Positions 37,885 to 48,237 are shown, counted from the stretch's first letter. The stretch: 64,000 nucleotides of DNA from Pseudomonas shirazensis (GCF_014268785.2 NZ_JABWRD020000002.1:464501-528500), one strand, 5' to 3'. Notes: generated from the letters alone by a model not told the origin. Numbers and translations: made by a program.

Positions 37885-38773
37885 AGATTTGATGCCCATT
37901 GGCGAGCTTGCCCGCCGCACCGGGGTCAACCCGGTCACCTTGCGCGCCTGGGAGCGTCGCTACGGTTTGCTCAAGCCACAACGCACGGCCAAGGGGCATC
38001 GCTTGTATGGCTCCGATCAAGTCGAGCAGGTGCAGGCGATCCTGCGCTGGCTCGAGCGTGGTGCTTCGGTCGGCCAGGTCCGTGAGCTGCTTGAACACGC
38101 CCCAAGCGTTGCCCCACAAGGGGACTGGCAGTTGCGCGAGCAGGCGTTGATCGAAGCGGTGGGCAACTTGTCCCAGCGCACCCTCGACCAGCAGCTCAAT
38201 CAGGCCATGGCGCTGTACCCGGCCGTCACGCTCTGTGAACAGCTGCTGCTGCCGTTGCTGCACAGCCTCGCCCGGCGCTGGCAGACGCATTTCAACGCCC
38301 GCCTCGAGCAGGCGTTTTTTCACACCTGGCTGCGCAGCAAGTTCGGCGCACGGGTGTATCACGACAATCAGCAGCTTACAGGGCCGCCGGTGCTGTTGGT
38401 GGTCGACAGCGATCGCGGTTTCGACGCGCATCTGTGGCTGTGCGCCTGGCTGTTTACCAGCAGTGGCCGCGCCGTCGAGGTGCTCGAGTTCGAGGTCGCC
38501 GGCGCGCAGCTGCAACGCGCCGTGAGCGAGCTACAAGCGCAGGTGCTGGTACTGCTGCTCGGCCCGCGCGTTGACTATGCCGCCCTTGAGCGCGCGCTGC
38601 ATGGCATCGATGCGGTAAAACTACTGGGTGGCGAAACAATTGCCCTGCACCAGACCCAACTGGAAGCCATGCAGCAACCCGGCCTGTCCCTGTTCGACAC
38701 ACCGCAGGCCGCGCTGCGCCTGCTTCAGCAACCTGCGCTCACCCCGCCAAAGACGACTTCTTCATGCAATTGA
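37874..38773 (+). CDS. MerR family regulator of LitR/CarH type
   Basis: This 299-residue protein starts with a MerR DNA-binding domain (MPIGELARRTGVNPVTLRAWERRYGLLKPQR), a helical middle (90-160) and a C-terminal Rossmann-like domain. Full CarH/LitR proteins bind adenosylcobalamin through an ExHxxG-type motif; here the corresponding stretch is DAHLWL (184-189), with the His kept and the Gly lost. This fits the class II LitR group, which uses a separate light sensor in P. putida as I recall. It overlaps the DUF523 gene by 11 bases and phrB by 10. Confidence 0.9.
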   Translation: MQSEDLMPIGELARRTGVNPVTLRAWERRYGLLKPQRTAKGHRLYGSDQVEQVQAILRWLERGASVGQVRELLEHAPSVAPQGDWQLREQALIEAVGNLSQRTLDQQLNQAMALYPAVTLCEQLLLPLLHSLARRWQTHFNARLEQAFFHTWLRSKFGARVYHDNQQLTGPPVLLVVDSDRGFDAHLWLCAWLFTSSGRAVEVLEFEVAGAQLQRAVSELQAQVLVLLLGPRVDYAALERALHGIDAVKLLGGETIALHQTQLEAMQQPGLSLFDTPQAALRLLQQPALTPPKTTSSCN

Positions 38774-40200
38774 TGTGGCTGCGCAGCGACCTGCGCATCG
38801 ATGACAACAGCGCCCTCAGCGCTGCCTGTGAACGCGGCCCCACCGTGGCTGTGTGGATAGCCAGCCCCGCGCAATGGTTGAGCCATGACGATGCCCCGTG
38901 CAAGGTCGACTTCTGGTTGCGCAACCTGCGCGAATTGAGCCAATCACTGCAGCAACTGAACATCCCGCTGCTGATTCGCCACACCGACGACTGGGCTCAG
39001 GTGCCGCAAGTGCTGCTCGATATCTGCCGGGAGCACGCGGTGGAAGCAGTGCACTGGAATGACGAGTATGGCGTCAACGAGCAACTACGCGATGAGTGCG
39101 CAGAGGCCCTGCTGCGCAGCAGCGACATCAGCGTGCATCGTTACCTTGATCAGTTGCTGCTCAGCCCCGGCACCGTGCTGACCAAGGCCGGCCAGTATTT
39201 TCAAGTGTTCGGCCAGTTCAAGCGTGCCTGCCTCGAGCGTCTGCAGCATGGCATGCCTGCCATGGCCAGCAGAGTTGCGAAACAAGCTGCGACGAAGATC
39301 GCCAGCGACCGGATTCCATCTGGCTTCGACGGATTTGCCGAGCCCACTCAGGCGTTGCGGGAGTTGTGGCCCGCCGGTGAAAAAGAAGCGCAGCGGCGCC
39401 TCGCCGAGTTTGCCGAACACAGCATCGATGATTACCTGCAACTGCGCGATTTACCGGCCGAACCCGGCACCAGCCAGTTGTCCGCATACCTGGCAGCGGG
39501 GGTCATTTCCCCTCGGCAGTGCCTGCATGCGGCGTTGTCGGCCAATCGCGGCGAGTTCGACAGCGGCAGTGCCGGCGTGCAGACCTGGATCAACGAACTG
39601 CTCTGGCGTGAATTCTACAAACACATCCTGGTCGGTTATCCACAGGTCTCGCGCCACCAACCATTCCGCGCGCACACCGCTGCCCTGCCCTGGCGCGATG
39701 CACCGGAAGATTTGAAGGCCTGGGAACAAGGCCGCACCGGCTTCCCCATCATCGACGCAGCGATGCAGCAACTGCTGGCAACTGGCTGGATGCATAACCG
39801 CCTGCGCATGATCGTCGCGATGTTTCTGAGCAAGAACCTGCTGATCGACTGGCGCCACGGAGAGCGGCACTTCATGCGTCATCTGATCGACGGCGACCTT
39901 GCCGCCAACAACGGTGGCTGGCAGTGGAGCTCATCGACCGGCACCGACTCGGTACCGTACTTCCGCATCTTCAATCCGGTGACGCAATCGCAACGTTTTG
40001 ATCCCAAAGGGCGCTTTATTCGTCAGTGGCTCCCCCAATTGAAGGCCCGCGACGATAAATCCATTCATTTGCCCGTGAAATCTGCTGATCTTTTTGCTAC
40101 AACCTCTTATCAGAGTCCAATTGTGGATCTCGCAAGCAGTCGCCAGCGCGCATTGGAAGCCTTCAAGGGCCGCTCGGCAGGATTAGAGGGCAATGTGTGA
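38764..40200 (+). CDS. phrB: Deoxyribodipyrimidine photolyase (class I CPD)
   Basis: This 478-residue protein has a typical length and both domains: an N-terminal antenna-binding domain (MQLMWLRSDLRIDDNSALS) and a C-terminal FAD domain with WINELLWREFYKHI, MHNRLRMIVAMFLSKNLLI and NNGGWQWSSSTGTDSVPYFR. It repairs UV pyrimidine dimers using blue light. It is translationally coupled to the MerR gene before it and the SDR gene after it (GTGA overlap). Confidence 0.96.
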   Translation: MQLMWLRSDLRIDDNSALSAACERGPTVAVWIASPAQWLSHDDAPCKVDFWLRNLRELSQSLQQLNIPLLIRHTDDWAQVPQVLLDICREHAVEAVHWNDEYGVNEQLRDECAEALLRSSDISVHRYLDQLLLSPGTVLTKAGQYFQVFGQFKRACLERLQHGMPAMASRVAKQAATKIASDRIPSGFDGFAEPTQALRELWPAGEKEAQRRLAEFAEHSIDDYLQLRDLPAEPGTSQLSAYLAAGVISPRQCLHAALSANRGEFDSGSAGVQTWINELLWREFYKHILVGYPQVSRHQPFRAHTAALPWRDAPEDLKAWEQGRTGFPIIDAAMQQLLATGWMHNRLRMIVAMFLSKNLLIDWRHGERHFMRHLIDGDLAANNGGWQWSSSTGTDSVPYFRIFNPVTQSQRFDPKGRFIRQWLPQLKARDDKSIHLPVKSADLFATTSYQSPIVDLASSRQRALEAFKGRSAGLEGNV

Positions 40201-40895
40201 CTCACACAAGCAGTTTTTGGATCACCGGTGCTACCAATGGGCTTGGTCTGGCACTGGTGATTGAGTTGCTCAAGCAAGGCCATCGGGTTGCAGCCAGCTG
40301 CAACGACAGCCATCTGCTGGATACGCTGAGCGAGGATCAGGGTGAGCGCTTTTTGCCGCTGCCGTGGCAGCTGCATGACTATGCTAGGGCTACCGAGGCC
40401 GCTGCGCAGGTGCAGGCCGTATGGGGCTCGTTGGATGGGTTGATCATCAATGCTGGGACCTGTGATTACCTCGCGCCCGAGCTTCCTGATGACAAAGTGC
40501 TGGAGGCGATCGTCACCAGCAATCGGCAAGCCAGCAGCAATTGCCTGATGGCAGCTGCGCCTCTGTTGGCCAACGGCAGCTCGCCACAGGTCATGGCCAT
40601 TCTCAGCCGCTATTCTGCGATGCAACTGCACCATCCCAATCAGCCGCTCAACGCCAGCAACAGCTTGACGCACTGGTTCCGCGAGCAGCGCCAGGCACTG
40701 CAGGCGCACGGCATCGGTTTGACCGTGGTCGCACCACAATCGCTGCAGGCGCCGGTCACAGCCGCGCATGCCATCCCCGAACAATGGACAGCCGAAACCG
40801 CAGCGCAAGTGCTGGTCAGCAGCCTGCGTGAACGGGAGTCGGAACTGGTGTTGGAAGTGTGGAGCCTGAGCAGCCTGTGGCCGTTACCGCGCTAG
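40197..40895 (+). CDS. Short-chain dehydrogenase/reductase
   Basis: This 232-residue protein begins at GTG 40197, which overlaps the phrB stop. The Rossmann start is SFWITGATNGLGLALVIELL (TGxxxGxG) and the NAG motif appears as LIINAGTCDY. The classical catalytic Ser/YxxxK is degenerate: ILSRYSAMQLHHPNQPLNASN has Tyr but no Lys at +4, so catalysis is doubtful or atypical. It is the last gene of the phrB operon. Confidence 0.88.
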   Translation: MTHTSSFWITGATNGLGLALVIELLKQGHRVAASCNDSHLLDTLSEDQGERFLPLPWQLHDYARATEAAAQVQAVWGSLDGLIINAGTCDYLAPELPDDKVLEAIVTSNRQASSNCLMAAAPLLANGSSPQVMAILSRYSAMQLHHPNQPLNASNSLTHWFREQRQALQAHGIGLTVVAPQSLQAPVTAAHAIPEQWTAETAAQVLVSSLRERESELVLEVWSLSSLWPLPR

Positions 40896-40902
40896 AGCGG
40901 TT

Positions 40903-40925
40903 CCGGGGCCGCCTGGCGGCCCCGG
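40903..40925. terminator. Hairpin ending the phrB operon
   Basis: Arms ccggggccgc (40903-40912) and gcggccccgg (40916-40925) are perfect, between the convergent SDR and pagL-like genes. No long U-run follows. Confidence 0.65.
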
Positions 40926-40941
40926 CTACCTGACGGCGCGC

Positions 40942-41460
40942 TTACAGCGCCATACGGTAATGCAGTGAGTAGCTCTCTACGCCATCGTTGGGCTGCTTGA
41001 TCCCGGCATTGGAGTAGTGGATCGCGCGCACGCCGATCTCGTGGCCGCCGGCAAAGCGCAGGCCGAAGCCGATACGGTCTTCGAACTGGAACGACGAGCC
41101 CAGGTCATTGCTTTCCAGCTTGGTGCGCGAGAACGCAGCGACACCAATACCGGCTTCGATGTACGGTTTGACGCTGTCACCGGCGAATTCATAGACGAAT
41201 ACCGGCGCGAACGACAGGCTGTGGTTGCTGGCAGTGGTGTCGCCGTCCCAGAAGGTGTAGGCGCCATCCCAGTAGCCGGTTACCCGACCAACACTGGTTT
41301 GCCACCAGCTGGCATCCCAGTTCGATTGCAGGCCCAGGCGATAGACCATGGTGGAGTCGCCGGTCTGCCCTACCGAAAGCGAAACGTCCGCCGCCTGTGC
41401 CGCAGACATTTGCCCCATTGCCAAAGCGGCAGCCGCCGCTAAACCAAGCAGTTTCTTCAT
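40942..41460 (-). CDS. pagL: Lipid A 3-O-deacylase (PagL-like acyloxyacyl hydrolase)
   Basis: This is 172 residues from the ATG at 41458-41460. A signal peptide ends near AAQAAD, and the mature part is an eight-stranded barrel ending LHYRMAL. The PagL catalytic triad is visible with native spacing: His148 and Ser150 in AIHYSNAG and Glu162 in GVESYS (12 residues after Ser, as in P. aeruginosa PagL). It removes the 3-position acyl chain of lipid A in the outer membrane. Membrane assembly regulates such enzymes. Confidence 0.88.
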   Translation of the reverse strand: MKKLLGLAAAAALAMGQMSAAQAADVSLSVGQTGDSTMVYRLGLQSNWDASWWQTSVGRVTGYWDGAYTFWDGDTTASNHSLSFAPVFVYEFAGDSVKPYIEAGIGVAAFSRTKLESNDLGSSFQFEDRIGFGLRFAGGHEIGVRAIHYSNAGIKQPNDGVESYSLHYRMAL

Positions 41461-41570
41461 GAGAAACATCCCTTTCCTTTGCTGTTTTAAGTGTTATGCC
41501 CCATCGGCACCTAATAGAAATCAAAGCTTGTACGATAGTTCAGCTTTCTAGGTGGCTTTTCACTTTTTTT

Positions 41571-42368
41571 TTACAATGGGAAGCTTCGCACACTGTCGGA
41601 CTTTCTCCACAACAAAGGTAGGATTTTTCTTAAATTGTCCGGATCACTGCTGGTCCAGAAGGCGGTCTGCTGCGCCGGCCCCTCTGCCAACAGGTCACGT
41701 TCGCCGAGCAAACGCTGAAGTTGCCGGGCCACCGCAGCCCCGGTATCGATGATCGCTACATCTGCCGGAACCAGTTCGGCCAGTAGCGGACGCAAGAAGG
41801 GATAATGCGTACAGCCCAGAATCAGCGTGTCACAACCCGCCTGCAGCAGCGGTTGAACATAGCCTGCGAGCAACCGGCGCAACTCGGCGCTGATCAGGTC
41901 GCCCGCCTCGATCCGCTCGACCAACCCCGGACAGGGCTGGGTGATGACGCGGACGTCGCTGGCGAAGCGGTCGAGCAAGGCGGCAAATTTGGCACTTTGC
42001 AGAGTACCGGTGGTAGCCAGCACTCCCACTACGCCTGAACGAGTCGCCGCCGCCGCCGGTTTGACCGCAGGTTCCATCCCCACCAACGGCCACTGCGGGT
42101 ACTGCTCGCGTAGATCGGCTACGGCGGCCACGGTCGCGGTATTACAGGCCAGCACCATTGCCTTGGCACCTTGCTGCTGAAAAAACTCAGCGATATGGCG
42201 CAAGCGCTGGCGGATGTAGTCAGGGGATTTTTCGCCGTAGGGAACGTGACCACTGTCGGCCACGTATAGCAGTGATTCGTTCGGTAGCCGGCGCTGGATC
42301 TCGGCGAGCACCGACAAGCCGCCGACCCCCGAGTCCATCACGCCGACCGGCGCCGAGCGCTCAGCCAT
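41571..42368 (-). CDS. murI: Glutamate racemase
   Basis: This is 265 residues from the ATG at 42366-42368. Both catalytic cysteines are in place: [15 protein letters not shown] and [15 protein letters not shown]; the N-terminal [13 protein letters not shown] motif is also typical. It makes D-glutamate for peptidoglycan. Its start lies inside the last codons of moeB, and the murI-moeB-prmC-prfA-hemA group is one tight minus-strand operon. Confidence 0.96.
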   Translation of the reverse strand: MAERSAPVGVMDSGVGGLSVLAEIQRRLPNESLLYVADSGHVPYGEKSPDYIRQRLRHIAEFFQQQGAKAMVLACNTATVAAVADLREQYPQWPLVGMEPAVKPAAAATRSGVVGVLATTGTLQSAKFAALLDRFASDVRVITQPCPGLVERIEAGDLISAELRRLLAGYVQPLLQAGCDTLILGCTHYPFLRPLLAELVPADVAIIDTGAAVARQLQRLLGERDLLAEGPAQQTAFWTSSDPDNLRKILPLLWRKSDSVRSFPL

Positions 42369-43116
42369 GGCGCTGAGCGCACACGGCGCAGGCAGGGTCA
42401 CGCTTGACCCGCAGCTCGCGCATGCGCGTAGTCAGCGCATCGATCAGCAACAGGCGGCCAACCAGCGGCTCGCCGAACTCGGCCAGCAGCTTGAGTGCTT
42501 CGAGTGCCTGCAGGCTACCGACCAGGCCCACCAACGGACCGATCACGCCGGCTTCGCTGCAGGTCAGTTCGGCCTCGCTGCCGTGACCGTACAGGCAGTG
42601 GTAGCAAGGGCTGGTGTCGCGCCGTGTGTCGAACACCGACAGCTGGCCTTCGAGGCGAATCGCCGCGCCGCTGACCAGAGGCCTGGCCGCAGCTACGCAC
42701 GCGGCATTGACCGCCTCGCGGGTGGTGAAGTTATCCGAGCAATCCAGCACCACATCGACCGCTGACACAACCGCTGCCAGGGAATCCTCGTCCAGCGCCA
42801 AGCGGTGCGCAACCAGCTTGATCTCCGGGTTGATCGCCTGCAGGCGCCTGATCGCCGAGTCGACCTTGCCCATGCCGACACTGTCGGTGTCGTGGATGAT
42901 CTGCCGCTGCAAGTTGGTCAGGTCGACCGTGTCGAAGTCGGCCAGGTGCAGCTCGCCAACCCCCGCCGCTGCCAGGTACAACGCCACCGGCGAGCCGAGG
43001 CCGCCGACGCCGACCACCAGCGCCTTGCTCTGCTTGAGCCGCAACTGGCCGTCGATATCCACTTGAGCCAGCAGGACCTGCCGACTGTAGCGCAGCAGTT
43101 CCTGATCACTCAGCAT
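42361..43116 (-). CDS. moeB: Molybdopterin-synthase adenylyltransferase (MoeB/ThiF-like)
   Basis: This 251-residue E1-like protein shows the ATP-binding loop [21 protein letters not shown] and the Asp/Asn/Arg set in [20 protein letters not shown]. The zinc-binding cysteines occur as CYHCLYG and CAVCAQRHG. It adenylates the C-terminal Gly of a ubiquitin-like sulphur carrier (MoaD). Pairs with prmC by overlap of 7 bases. Confidence 0.93.
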   Translation of the reverse strand: MLSDQELLRYSRQVLLAQVDIDGQLRLKQSKALVVGVGGLGSPVALYLAAAGVGELHLADFDTVDLTNLQRQIIHDTDSVGMGKVDSAIRRLQAINPEIKLVAHRLALDEDSLAAVVSAVDVVLDCSDNFTTREAVNAACVAAARPLVSGAAIRLEGQLSVFDTRRDTSPCYHCLYGHGSEAELTCSEAGVIGPLVGLVGSLQALEALKLLAEFGEPLVGRLLLIDALTTRMRELRVKRDPACAVCAQRHG

Positions 43117-43940
43117 GGCAGGCGCCCCAGCGAGATGCGTTCGTGGCCGCCCAGGTCACGCCGGCTGGCGACCTCGGTGAAGCCCTGTTGGCTGAGCAGT
43201 TCACGCACAGCATCAGCCTGATCGTAGCCGTGCTCGAGCAACAACCAGCCGCCTTCGACGAGGTGCTCAGGCGCCTGGGCAATGATCACGCGCAGGTCAT
43301 CCAGGCCATCGTCACCTGCCACCAGGGCACTGCTCGGCTCGAAGCGCACATCGCCAGCGACCAGATGCGGGTCGGCAGCACGGATATACGGCGGGTTGCT
43401 CAGAATCATCGCGAAGCGCTCGCCAGCCAGGGCGTCGAACCAGTGGCTCTTGCGCACCTCGACGTTGCTCAACTGCAAGCGCTGACGATTACGCTCGGCC
43501 AGCGCCACGGCGGCGTCGATCCGGTCTACTGCAACCACCTGCCAAACCGGGCGTTCGCTGGCCAGGGCCAAGGCGATCGCGCCGGTTCCAGTGCCCAGAT
43601 CGAGCAACCGCGCCGGGCCGCCGGCTTGCAGCTCGAGGGCGGTTTCAACCAGCAGCTCGGTATCGGGCCGCGGGATCAGGGTGTCTGGCGCAACCTCGAG
43701 GTCGAGCTTCCAGAACCCCTGCTGACCGAGAATATAAGCCACCGGCTCGCCGTCACGGCGGCGCGCGAGATAGTCGGCAAACACCTGCGCGGCCTCACTG
43801 CTGACGATGCGCTCAGGCCAGGTGTGGAGAAAACTGCGCGACTTGCCTAGGGCAGCCGCCAGCAGCAACTCGGCATCGAGCCGCTCGGTCGGCGAATCTG
43901 GCAACTGTGCGTTGCGCAGCAGGCTGGCAATAATGGTCAT
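43110..43940 (-). CDS. prmC: Peptide chain release factor N5-glutamine methyltransferase
   Basis: This 276-residue protein has the SAM loop LLDLGTGTGAIALALA and the glutamine-methylating NPPY motif (ILSNPPYIRAADPHL). It methylates the GGQ glutamine of release factors, and its substrate prfA is the gene directly before it (one base overlap). Confidence 0.95.
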   Translation of the reverse strand: MTIIASLLRNAQLPDSPTERLDAELLLAAALGKSRSFLHTWPERIVSSEAAQVFADYLARRRDGEPVAYILGQQGFWKLDLEVAPDTLIPRPDTELLVETALELQAGGPARLLDLGTGTGAIALALASERPVWQVVAVDRIDAAVALAERNRQRLQLSNVEVRKSHWFDALAGERFAMILSNPPYIRAADPHLVAGDVRFEPSSALVAGDDGLDDLRVIIAQAPEHLVEGGWLLLEHGYDQADAVRELLSQQGFTEVASRRDLGGHERISLGRLPC

Positions 43941-45022
43941 CAGTCCCCCAGGGCAGCCAATTGATCGGCCTGGTATTCGGCCAGCAACGGTTCGATCACG
44001 GCATCGACGCCGCCGGCGAGGATGTCATCCAGGGAGTACAGGGTCAGGTTGACGCGGTGATCGGTCACCCGTCCCTGCGGATAGTTATAGGTGCGAATGC
44101 GCTCGGAGCGGTCACCCGAGCCGACCAACAGCTTGCGCTCGCTGGCAATGGCGTTCTGTGCAGCGCTGGTCTGGATGTCGTTGAGCTTGGCCGACAGCCA
44201 GGACATGGCGCGGGCGCGGTTCTTGTGCTGGGAACGCTCTTCCTGGCACTCGACCACGATGCCGGTCGGCAAGTGGGTGATGCGGATCGCCGAGTCGGTC
44301 TTGTTGATGTGCTGACCGCCAGCACCGGAGGCCCGGTAGGTGTCTACACGCAGGTCAGCCGGATTGATCTCGATCGCGACCTGCTCGTCGGGCTCGGGCA
44401 GCACTGCCACGGTGCAGGCGGAGGTATGGATACGCCCTTGCGATTCGGTCTCCGGCACCCGCTGCACACGGTGCGCGCCGGACTCGAATTTGAGCTTGGC
44501 GTAGACGTTATCACCTTCGATGCGCGCGATGATCTCTTTATAGCCGCCGTGCTCGCCGACGTTCTCGGACAGAATTTCCAGGCGCCAACCACGCTTCTCG
44601 GCGTAACGCGAGTACATGCGAAACAGGTCGCCGGAGAAAATCGCCGCCTCGTCGCCGCCGGTGCCAGCACGGATTTCAAGGAACACGTTGCGACCGTCGT
44701 TGGGGTCCTTGGGCAGCAGCATGCGCTGCAGCTGCGACTCCAGCTCGACCAACTGCTCCTTGGCTTCGCGGACTTCCTCGACGGCCATCTCGCGCATGTC
44801 CGGGTCGCTGTCCTTGAGCAGCGCCTGCGCGCCCTCGAGGTCAGCCTGGACCTTGCGCCATTCCTGGTAGGCGCTCATCACCGGCTCGACTTCGGCGTAT
44901 TCCCTGGAATAGGCCCGGAAGCGCGTCTGGTCGGCAATGACCTCGCCATCACCGAGCAGGGCAGTCAGTTCCTCGAAGCGGTCCTGGAGGATATCCAGTT
45001 TATTCAGCAGCGACGCTTTCAT
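43940..45022 (-). CDS. prfA: Peptide chain release factor 1
   Basis: This 360-residue protein is the standard RF1 length. The GGQ motif reads [16 protein letters not shown] and the stop-recognition PxT-type region lies in the preceding domain. It releases peptides at UAA and UAG. It overlaps hemA by four bases (ATGA type). Confidence 0.97.
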   Translation of the reverse strand: MKASLLNKLDILQDRFEELTALLGDGEVIADQTRFRAYSREYAEVEPVMSAYQEWRKVQADLEGAQALLKDSDPDMREMAVEEVREAKEQLVELESQLQRMLLPKDPNDGRNVFLEIRAGTGGDEAAIFSGDLFRMYSRYAEKRGWRLEILSENVGEHGGYKEIIARIEGDNVYAKLKFESGAHRVQRVPETESQGRIHTSACTVAVLPEPDEQVAIEINPADLRVDTYRASGAGGQHINKTDSAIRITHLPTGIVVECQEERSQHKNRARAMSWLSAKLNDIQTSAAQNAIASERKLLVGSGDRSERIRTYNYPQGRVTDHRVNLTLYSLDDILAGGVDAVIEPLLAEYQADQLAALGD

Positions 45023-46296
45023 TGCGGGGGTTTGTCCGTGGAGCCCTCGTTGAGGGCAAAGAGTTCCTGGGCCATGGCCAGCGCATCGACGCGGCCCTCG
45101 GCCGAGAGCTTTTTCAGCTGCACGCTGGGTGCGTGCAGCAATTTGTTGGTCAGCCCTCGGGCCAGCTGGGCCAGCACGTCCTCCGGGTTGCCGCCGTTGG
45201 CCAGCAGCCGCTGGGCCTTCTGCAGCTCTTCATCGCGCAGCCGTTCACTCTGCTGGCGGTAGGCCTTGAGCACGTCGACCGCAGCCAGCTCGCGCAGGCG
45301 AACCATGAAGTCGCCGGCGCCGGCCGCAACCAGCTCTTCGGCAGCCTGCGCCGCGCCCTGGCGACTTTTGAGGTTCTCGGCGACGACATCGTGCAGGTCA
45401 TCAACGGTATACAGATAGACGTCATCCAGCTCGCCGACCTGCGCTTCGATGTCGCGCGGCACGGCAATGTCGACCATGAAGATCGGCTTGTGCCGGCGTT
45501 GCTTCAGCGCGCTTTCGACCGCGCCCTTGCCCAGGATCGGCAACTGGCTGGCGGTGGAACTGATAACAATGTCGCTGTGCGCCAGCTCCTGGGGGATGTC
45601 CGCCAGCAGCACGGCATGGGCGCCGAACTGCTCGGCGAGCATGCTTGCCCGCTCCAGGGTACGGTTGGCCACGACGATACGGCGCACGCCCTGCTCATGC
45701 AGATGGCGGGCAACCAGGGTGATGGTTTCGCCAGCACCGATCAGCAGCGCCTGGCTACGGCCCAGGTCACTGAAGATCTGCTTGGCCAGGCTGACCGCGG
45801 CAAACGCCACCGACACCGGGTTTTCGCCGATCGCGGTGTCGGTCCGTACCTGCTTGGCGGCGCTGAAGGTGGCCTGGAACAGGCGCCCCAGCAGCGGCCC
45901 GATGGTGCCAGCCTCACGCGCCACGGCGTAGGCCGACTTCATCTGGCCGAGGATCTGCGGCTCGCCCAGCACCAGCGAGTCCAGCCCGGAGGCGACCCGC
46001 ATCATGTGCCGCACGGCGTCATGTTCCTCATGCACGTAGGCGCTTGCGCGCAGTTCATCTACGCTGAGCTGGTGGTAGTCGGCCAGCCATTGCAGCACCG
46101 CGTCGGCGGTCAACTGGTCCTGCTCTATGTAAAGCTCGCTGCGGTTGCAGGTCGACAGGATCGCTGCCTCGCGGCTGGCGGTCAGTCGGCAGAGCTGCTG
46201 CAGGGCGTCGACCAGTTGCTCGGGCGTAAACGCCACGCGCTCGCGTACGTCTACCGAGGCAGTCTTATGGTTGATACCAAGTGCAAGAAAGGCCAT
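45019..46296 (-). CDS. hemA: Glutamyl-tRNA reductase
   Basis: This is 425 residues from the ATG at 46294-46296. The N-terminal catalytic domain has [17 protein letters not shown] and the catalytic Cys in [12 protein letters not shown]; a NADPH-binding domain ([16 protein letters not shown]) and a dimerisation helix follow. It makes glutamate-1-semialdehyde, the first committed step of porphyrin synthesis. It is the first gene of the hemA-prfA-prmC-moeB-murI operon and is divergent from the TPR lipoprotein gene. Confidence 0.96.
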   Translation of the reverse strand: MAFLALGINHKTASVDVRERVAFTPEQLVDALQQLCRLTASREAAILSTCNRSELYIEQDQLTADAVLQWLADYHQLSVDELRASAYVHEEHDAVRHMMRVASGLDSLVLGEPQILGQMKSAYAVAREAGTIGPLLGRLFQATFSAAKQVRTDTAIGENPVSVAFAAVSLAKQIFSDLGRSQALLIGAGETITLVARHLHEQGVRRIVVANRTLERASMLAEQFGAHAVLLADIPQELAHSDIVISSTASQLPILGKGAVESALKQRRHKPIFMVDIAVPRDIEAQVGELDDVYLYTVDDLHDVVAENLKSRQGAAQAAEELVAAGAGDFMVRLRELAAVDVLKAYRQQSERLRDEELQKAQRLLANGGNPEDVLAQLARGLTNKLLHAPSVQLKKLSAEGRVDALAMAQELFALNEGSTDKPPQ

Positions 46297-46509
46297 GCAA
46301 GGTCGCTGGTTGTGACGTGAAGCCGATAATTGTCCTACTTCGCAGGTTCCAGAACAACCACCGTTCACTATTGTCGTAATAGATCGTGGCCATGATGGCC
46401 ACTACACGCGCCTGATTCTTAATCACGCGGTATGGCTTCGCAGGTGGGTTTGCCACTGCGCTTGTGTCATCATGCTGCGACCGCCGGATAGCACTTTTAT
46501 ACCTTATCT

Positions 46510-48234
46510 ATGAATAGATCCCACGCACTGCTGCTCACCTTCGCCCTGCTGCAGGGCTGCCAAAGCCTGGCCCCGCAGAACGCCGCCGAGCCGCCTGCTG
46601 CAGAGGCCGCCAAGGCTGCGCAGGAAAAGCCCGTGGTGTACGGATCGTTCAAGCCGGAAACCCTCTACAGCCTGCTCGTCGCCGAGTTGGCCGGCCAGCG
46701 CAACCGTTTCGATATCGCCCTGGCCAACTACGTGGACCAGGCCGAGAAAACCCAGGACCCAGGCGTCTCCGAGCGGGCCTTCCGCATTGCCGAGTACCTT
46801 GGTGCCGACGAACCGGCGCTGGATACCGCGCTGATCTGGGCCCGCAACGACCCGGACAACCTCGACGCCCAACGCGCCGCCGCGATCCAGCTGGCGCGTG
46901 GCGGGCGCTACGACGAGTCGATGGTGTTCATGGAAAAGGTCCTGCAAGGTAAGGGCGATACCCATTTCGACTTCCTCGCGCTGTCTGCCGCCGAGACCGA
47001 TCAAAGCACCCGGGACGGCTTGATGCAGAGCTTCGAGCGCCTGCTGGTGAAGTACCCCGAGAACGGCCAGCTGATCTTCGGCAAGGCGCTGCTGCTCAAT
47101 CAGGACGACAAACCGGAGCAAGCGCTGGCTCTGCTGGAGCAGCACCCACCGCAAAATGGCGAAATCGCTCCGATCCTGCTCCGTGCACGCTTGCTGCAAG
47201 CCCTCGACCGCGGCCCTGAAGCACTGCCACTGCTGCGCCGAGCAATCCGCGACAACCCGGAAGACAAGCGCTTGCGCCTGACCTACGCGCGCACCTTGGT
47301 CGAACAGGACCGCATCGGCGACGCCAAGGCCGAGTTCGAAAGCATGCTCCAGCAGTACCCGGAGGATGACGAACTGCGCTATTCCCTGGCGCTGGTATGC
47401 CTGGAAAACAAGGACTGGGACGAGGCCGAAGGCTATCTGCAAGAGCTGGTCGAACGCGACAGCAACGTCGATGCCGCGCACCTCAACCTGGGCCGGATCC
47501 GCGAGCAGCGCAACGACCCGCAAGCGGCGCTGCGCGAATACGCACTGGTGGGCCCAGGTGCTGACTACTTGCCGGCGCAACTGCGCCAGGCCGACATCCT
47601 CATCGCCAACGGCCGCGGCCGCGAGGCCTCGCGCCTGCTCGCCGAAGCCCGCGAAGCGCAGCCCGACTACGCCATCCAGCTGTACCTGATCGAGGCCGAA
47701 AGCTACGGCAACAACGACAAGCCGGCGCAGGCCGACCAAGTACTGCAGCAAGCTATCAAGCGCTACCCGGACGACATCAACCTGCTATATACCCGCGCCA
47801 TGCTCGCCGAAAAGCGTGACGACCTCGGCCAGATGGAAAAGGACCTGCGCGCAATCATCACCCGCGAGCCGGAAAACGCCATGGCCCTGAATGCTCTCGG
47901 CTACACCCTGGCCGACCGCACCACGCGCTATGCCGAAGCCAAAGCCCTGATCGAAAAAGCCCACCAACTGACCCCGGACGACCCTGCCGTGCTCGACAGC
48001 CTTGGCTGGGTGAACTATCGCCTGGGCAATCTGGATGAGGCCGAGCGCTACCTGCGCCAGGCGTTGGTGCGCTTCCCCGATCACGAAGTGGCAGCCCACC
48101 TGGGCGAAGTGCTCTGGGCCAATGGCAAGCGCCGCGAAGCGCGCCAGGTCTGGGCCAAAGCCTTCGAAACCCAACCCGACAGCAGTGTCCTGCGCAAGAC
48201 CGTCTTGCGCCTGACCGGATCAGAGACTCTCTAA
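46510..48234 (+). CDS. TPR-repeat lipoprotein
   Basis: This 574-residue protein has a lipobox (LLTFALLQGC, Cys17) and about a dozen tetratricopeptide repeats (for example AMALNALGYTLADRTTRYAEAK and AVLDSLGWVNYRLGNLDEAE). It should sit in the outer membrane facing the periplasm and act as a protein scaffold. It precedes lolB with a three-base gap, so it may help lipoprotein or outer-membrane assembly; this is inference from position. Confidence 0.9.
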   Translation: MNRSHALLLTFALLQGCQSLAPQNAAEPPAAEAAKAAQEKPVVYGSFKPETLYSLLVAELAGQRNRFDIALANYVDQAEKTQDPGVSERAFRIAEYLGADEPALDTALIWARNDPDNLDAQRAAAIQLARGGRYDESMVFMEKVLQGKGDTHFDFLALSAAETDQSTRDGLMQSFERLLVKYPENGQLIFGKALLLNQDDKPEQALALLEQHPPQNGEIAPILLRARLLQALDRGPEALPLLRRAIRDNPEDKRLRLTYARTLVEQDRIGDAKAEFESMLQQYPEDDELRYSLALVCLENKDWDEAEGYLQELVERDSNVDAAHLNLGRIREQRNDPQAALREYALVGPGADYLPAQLRQADILIANGRGREASRLLAEAREAQPDYAIQLYLIEAESYGNNDKPAQADQVLQQAIKRYPDDINLLYTRAMLAEKRDDLGQMEKDLRAIITREPENAMALNALGYTLADRTTRYAEAKALIEKAHQLTPDDPAVLDSLGWVNYRLGNLDEAERYLRQALVRFPDHEVAAHLGEVLWANGKRREARQVWAKAFETQPDSSVLRKTVLRLTGSETL

Positions 48235-48237
48235 GCC

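Noticed and set aside
38764..40200. Considered phrB as a cryptochrome
   Set aside because: The full set of class I CPD photolyase motifs and the operon context favour photolyase; nothing suggests a signalling C-terminal extension.
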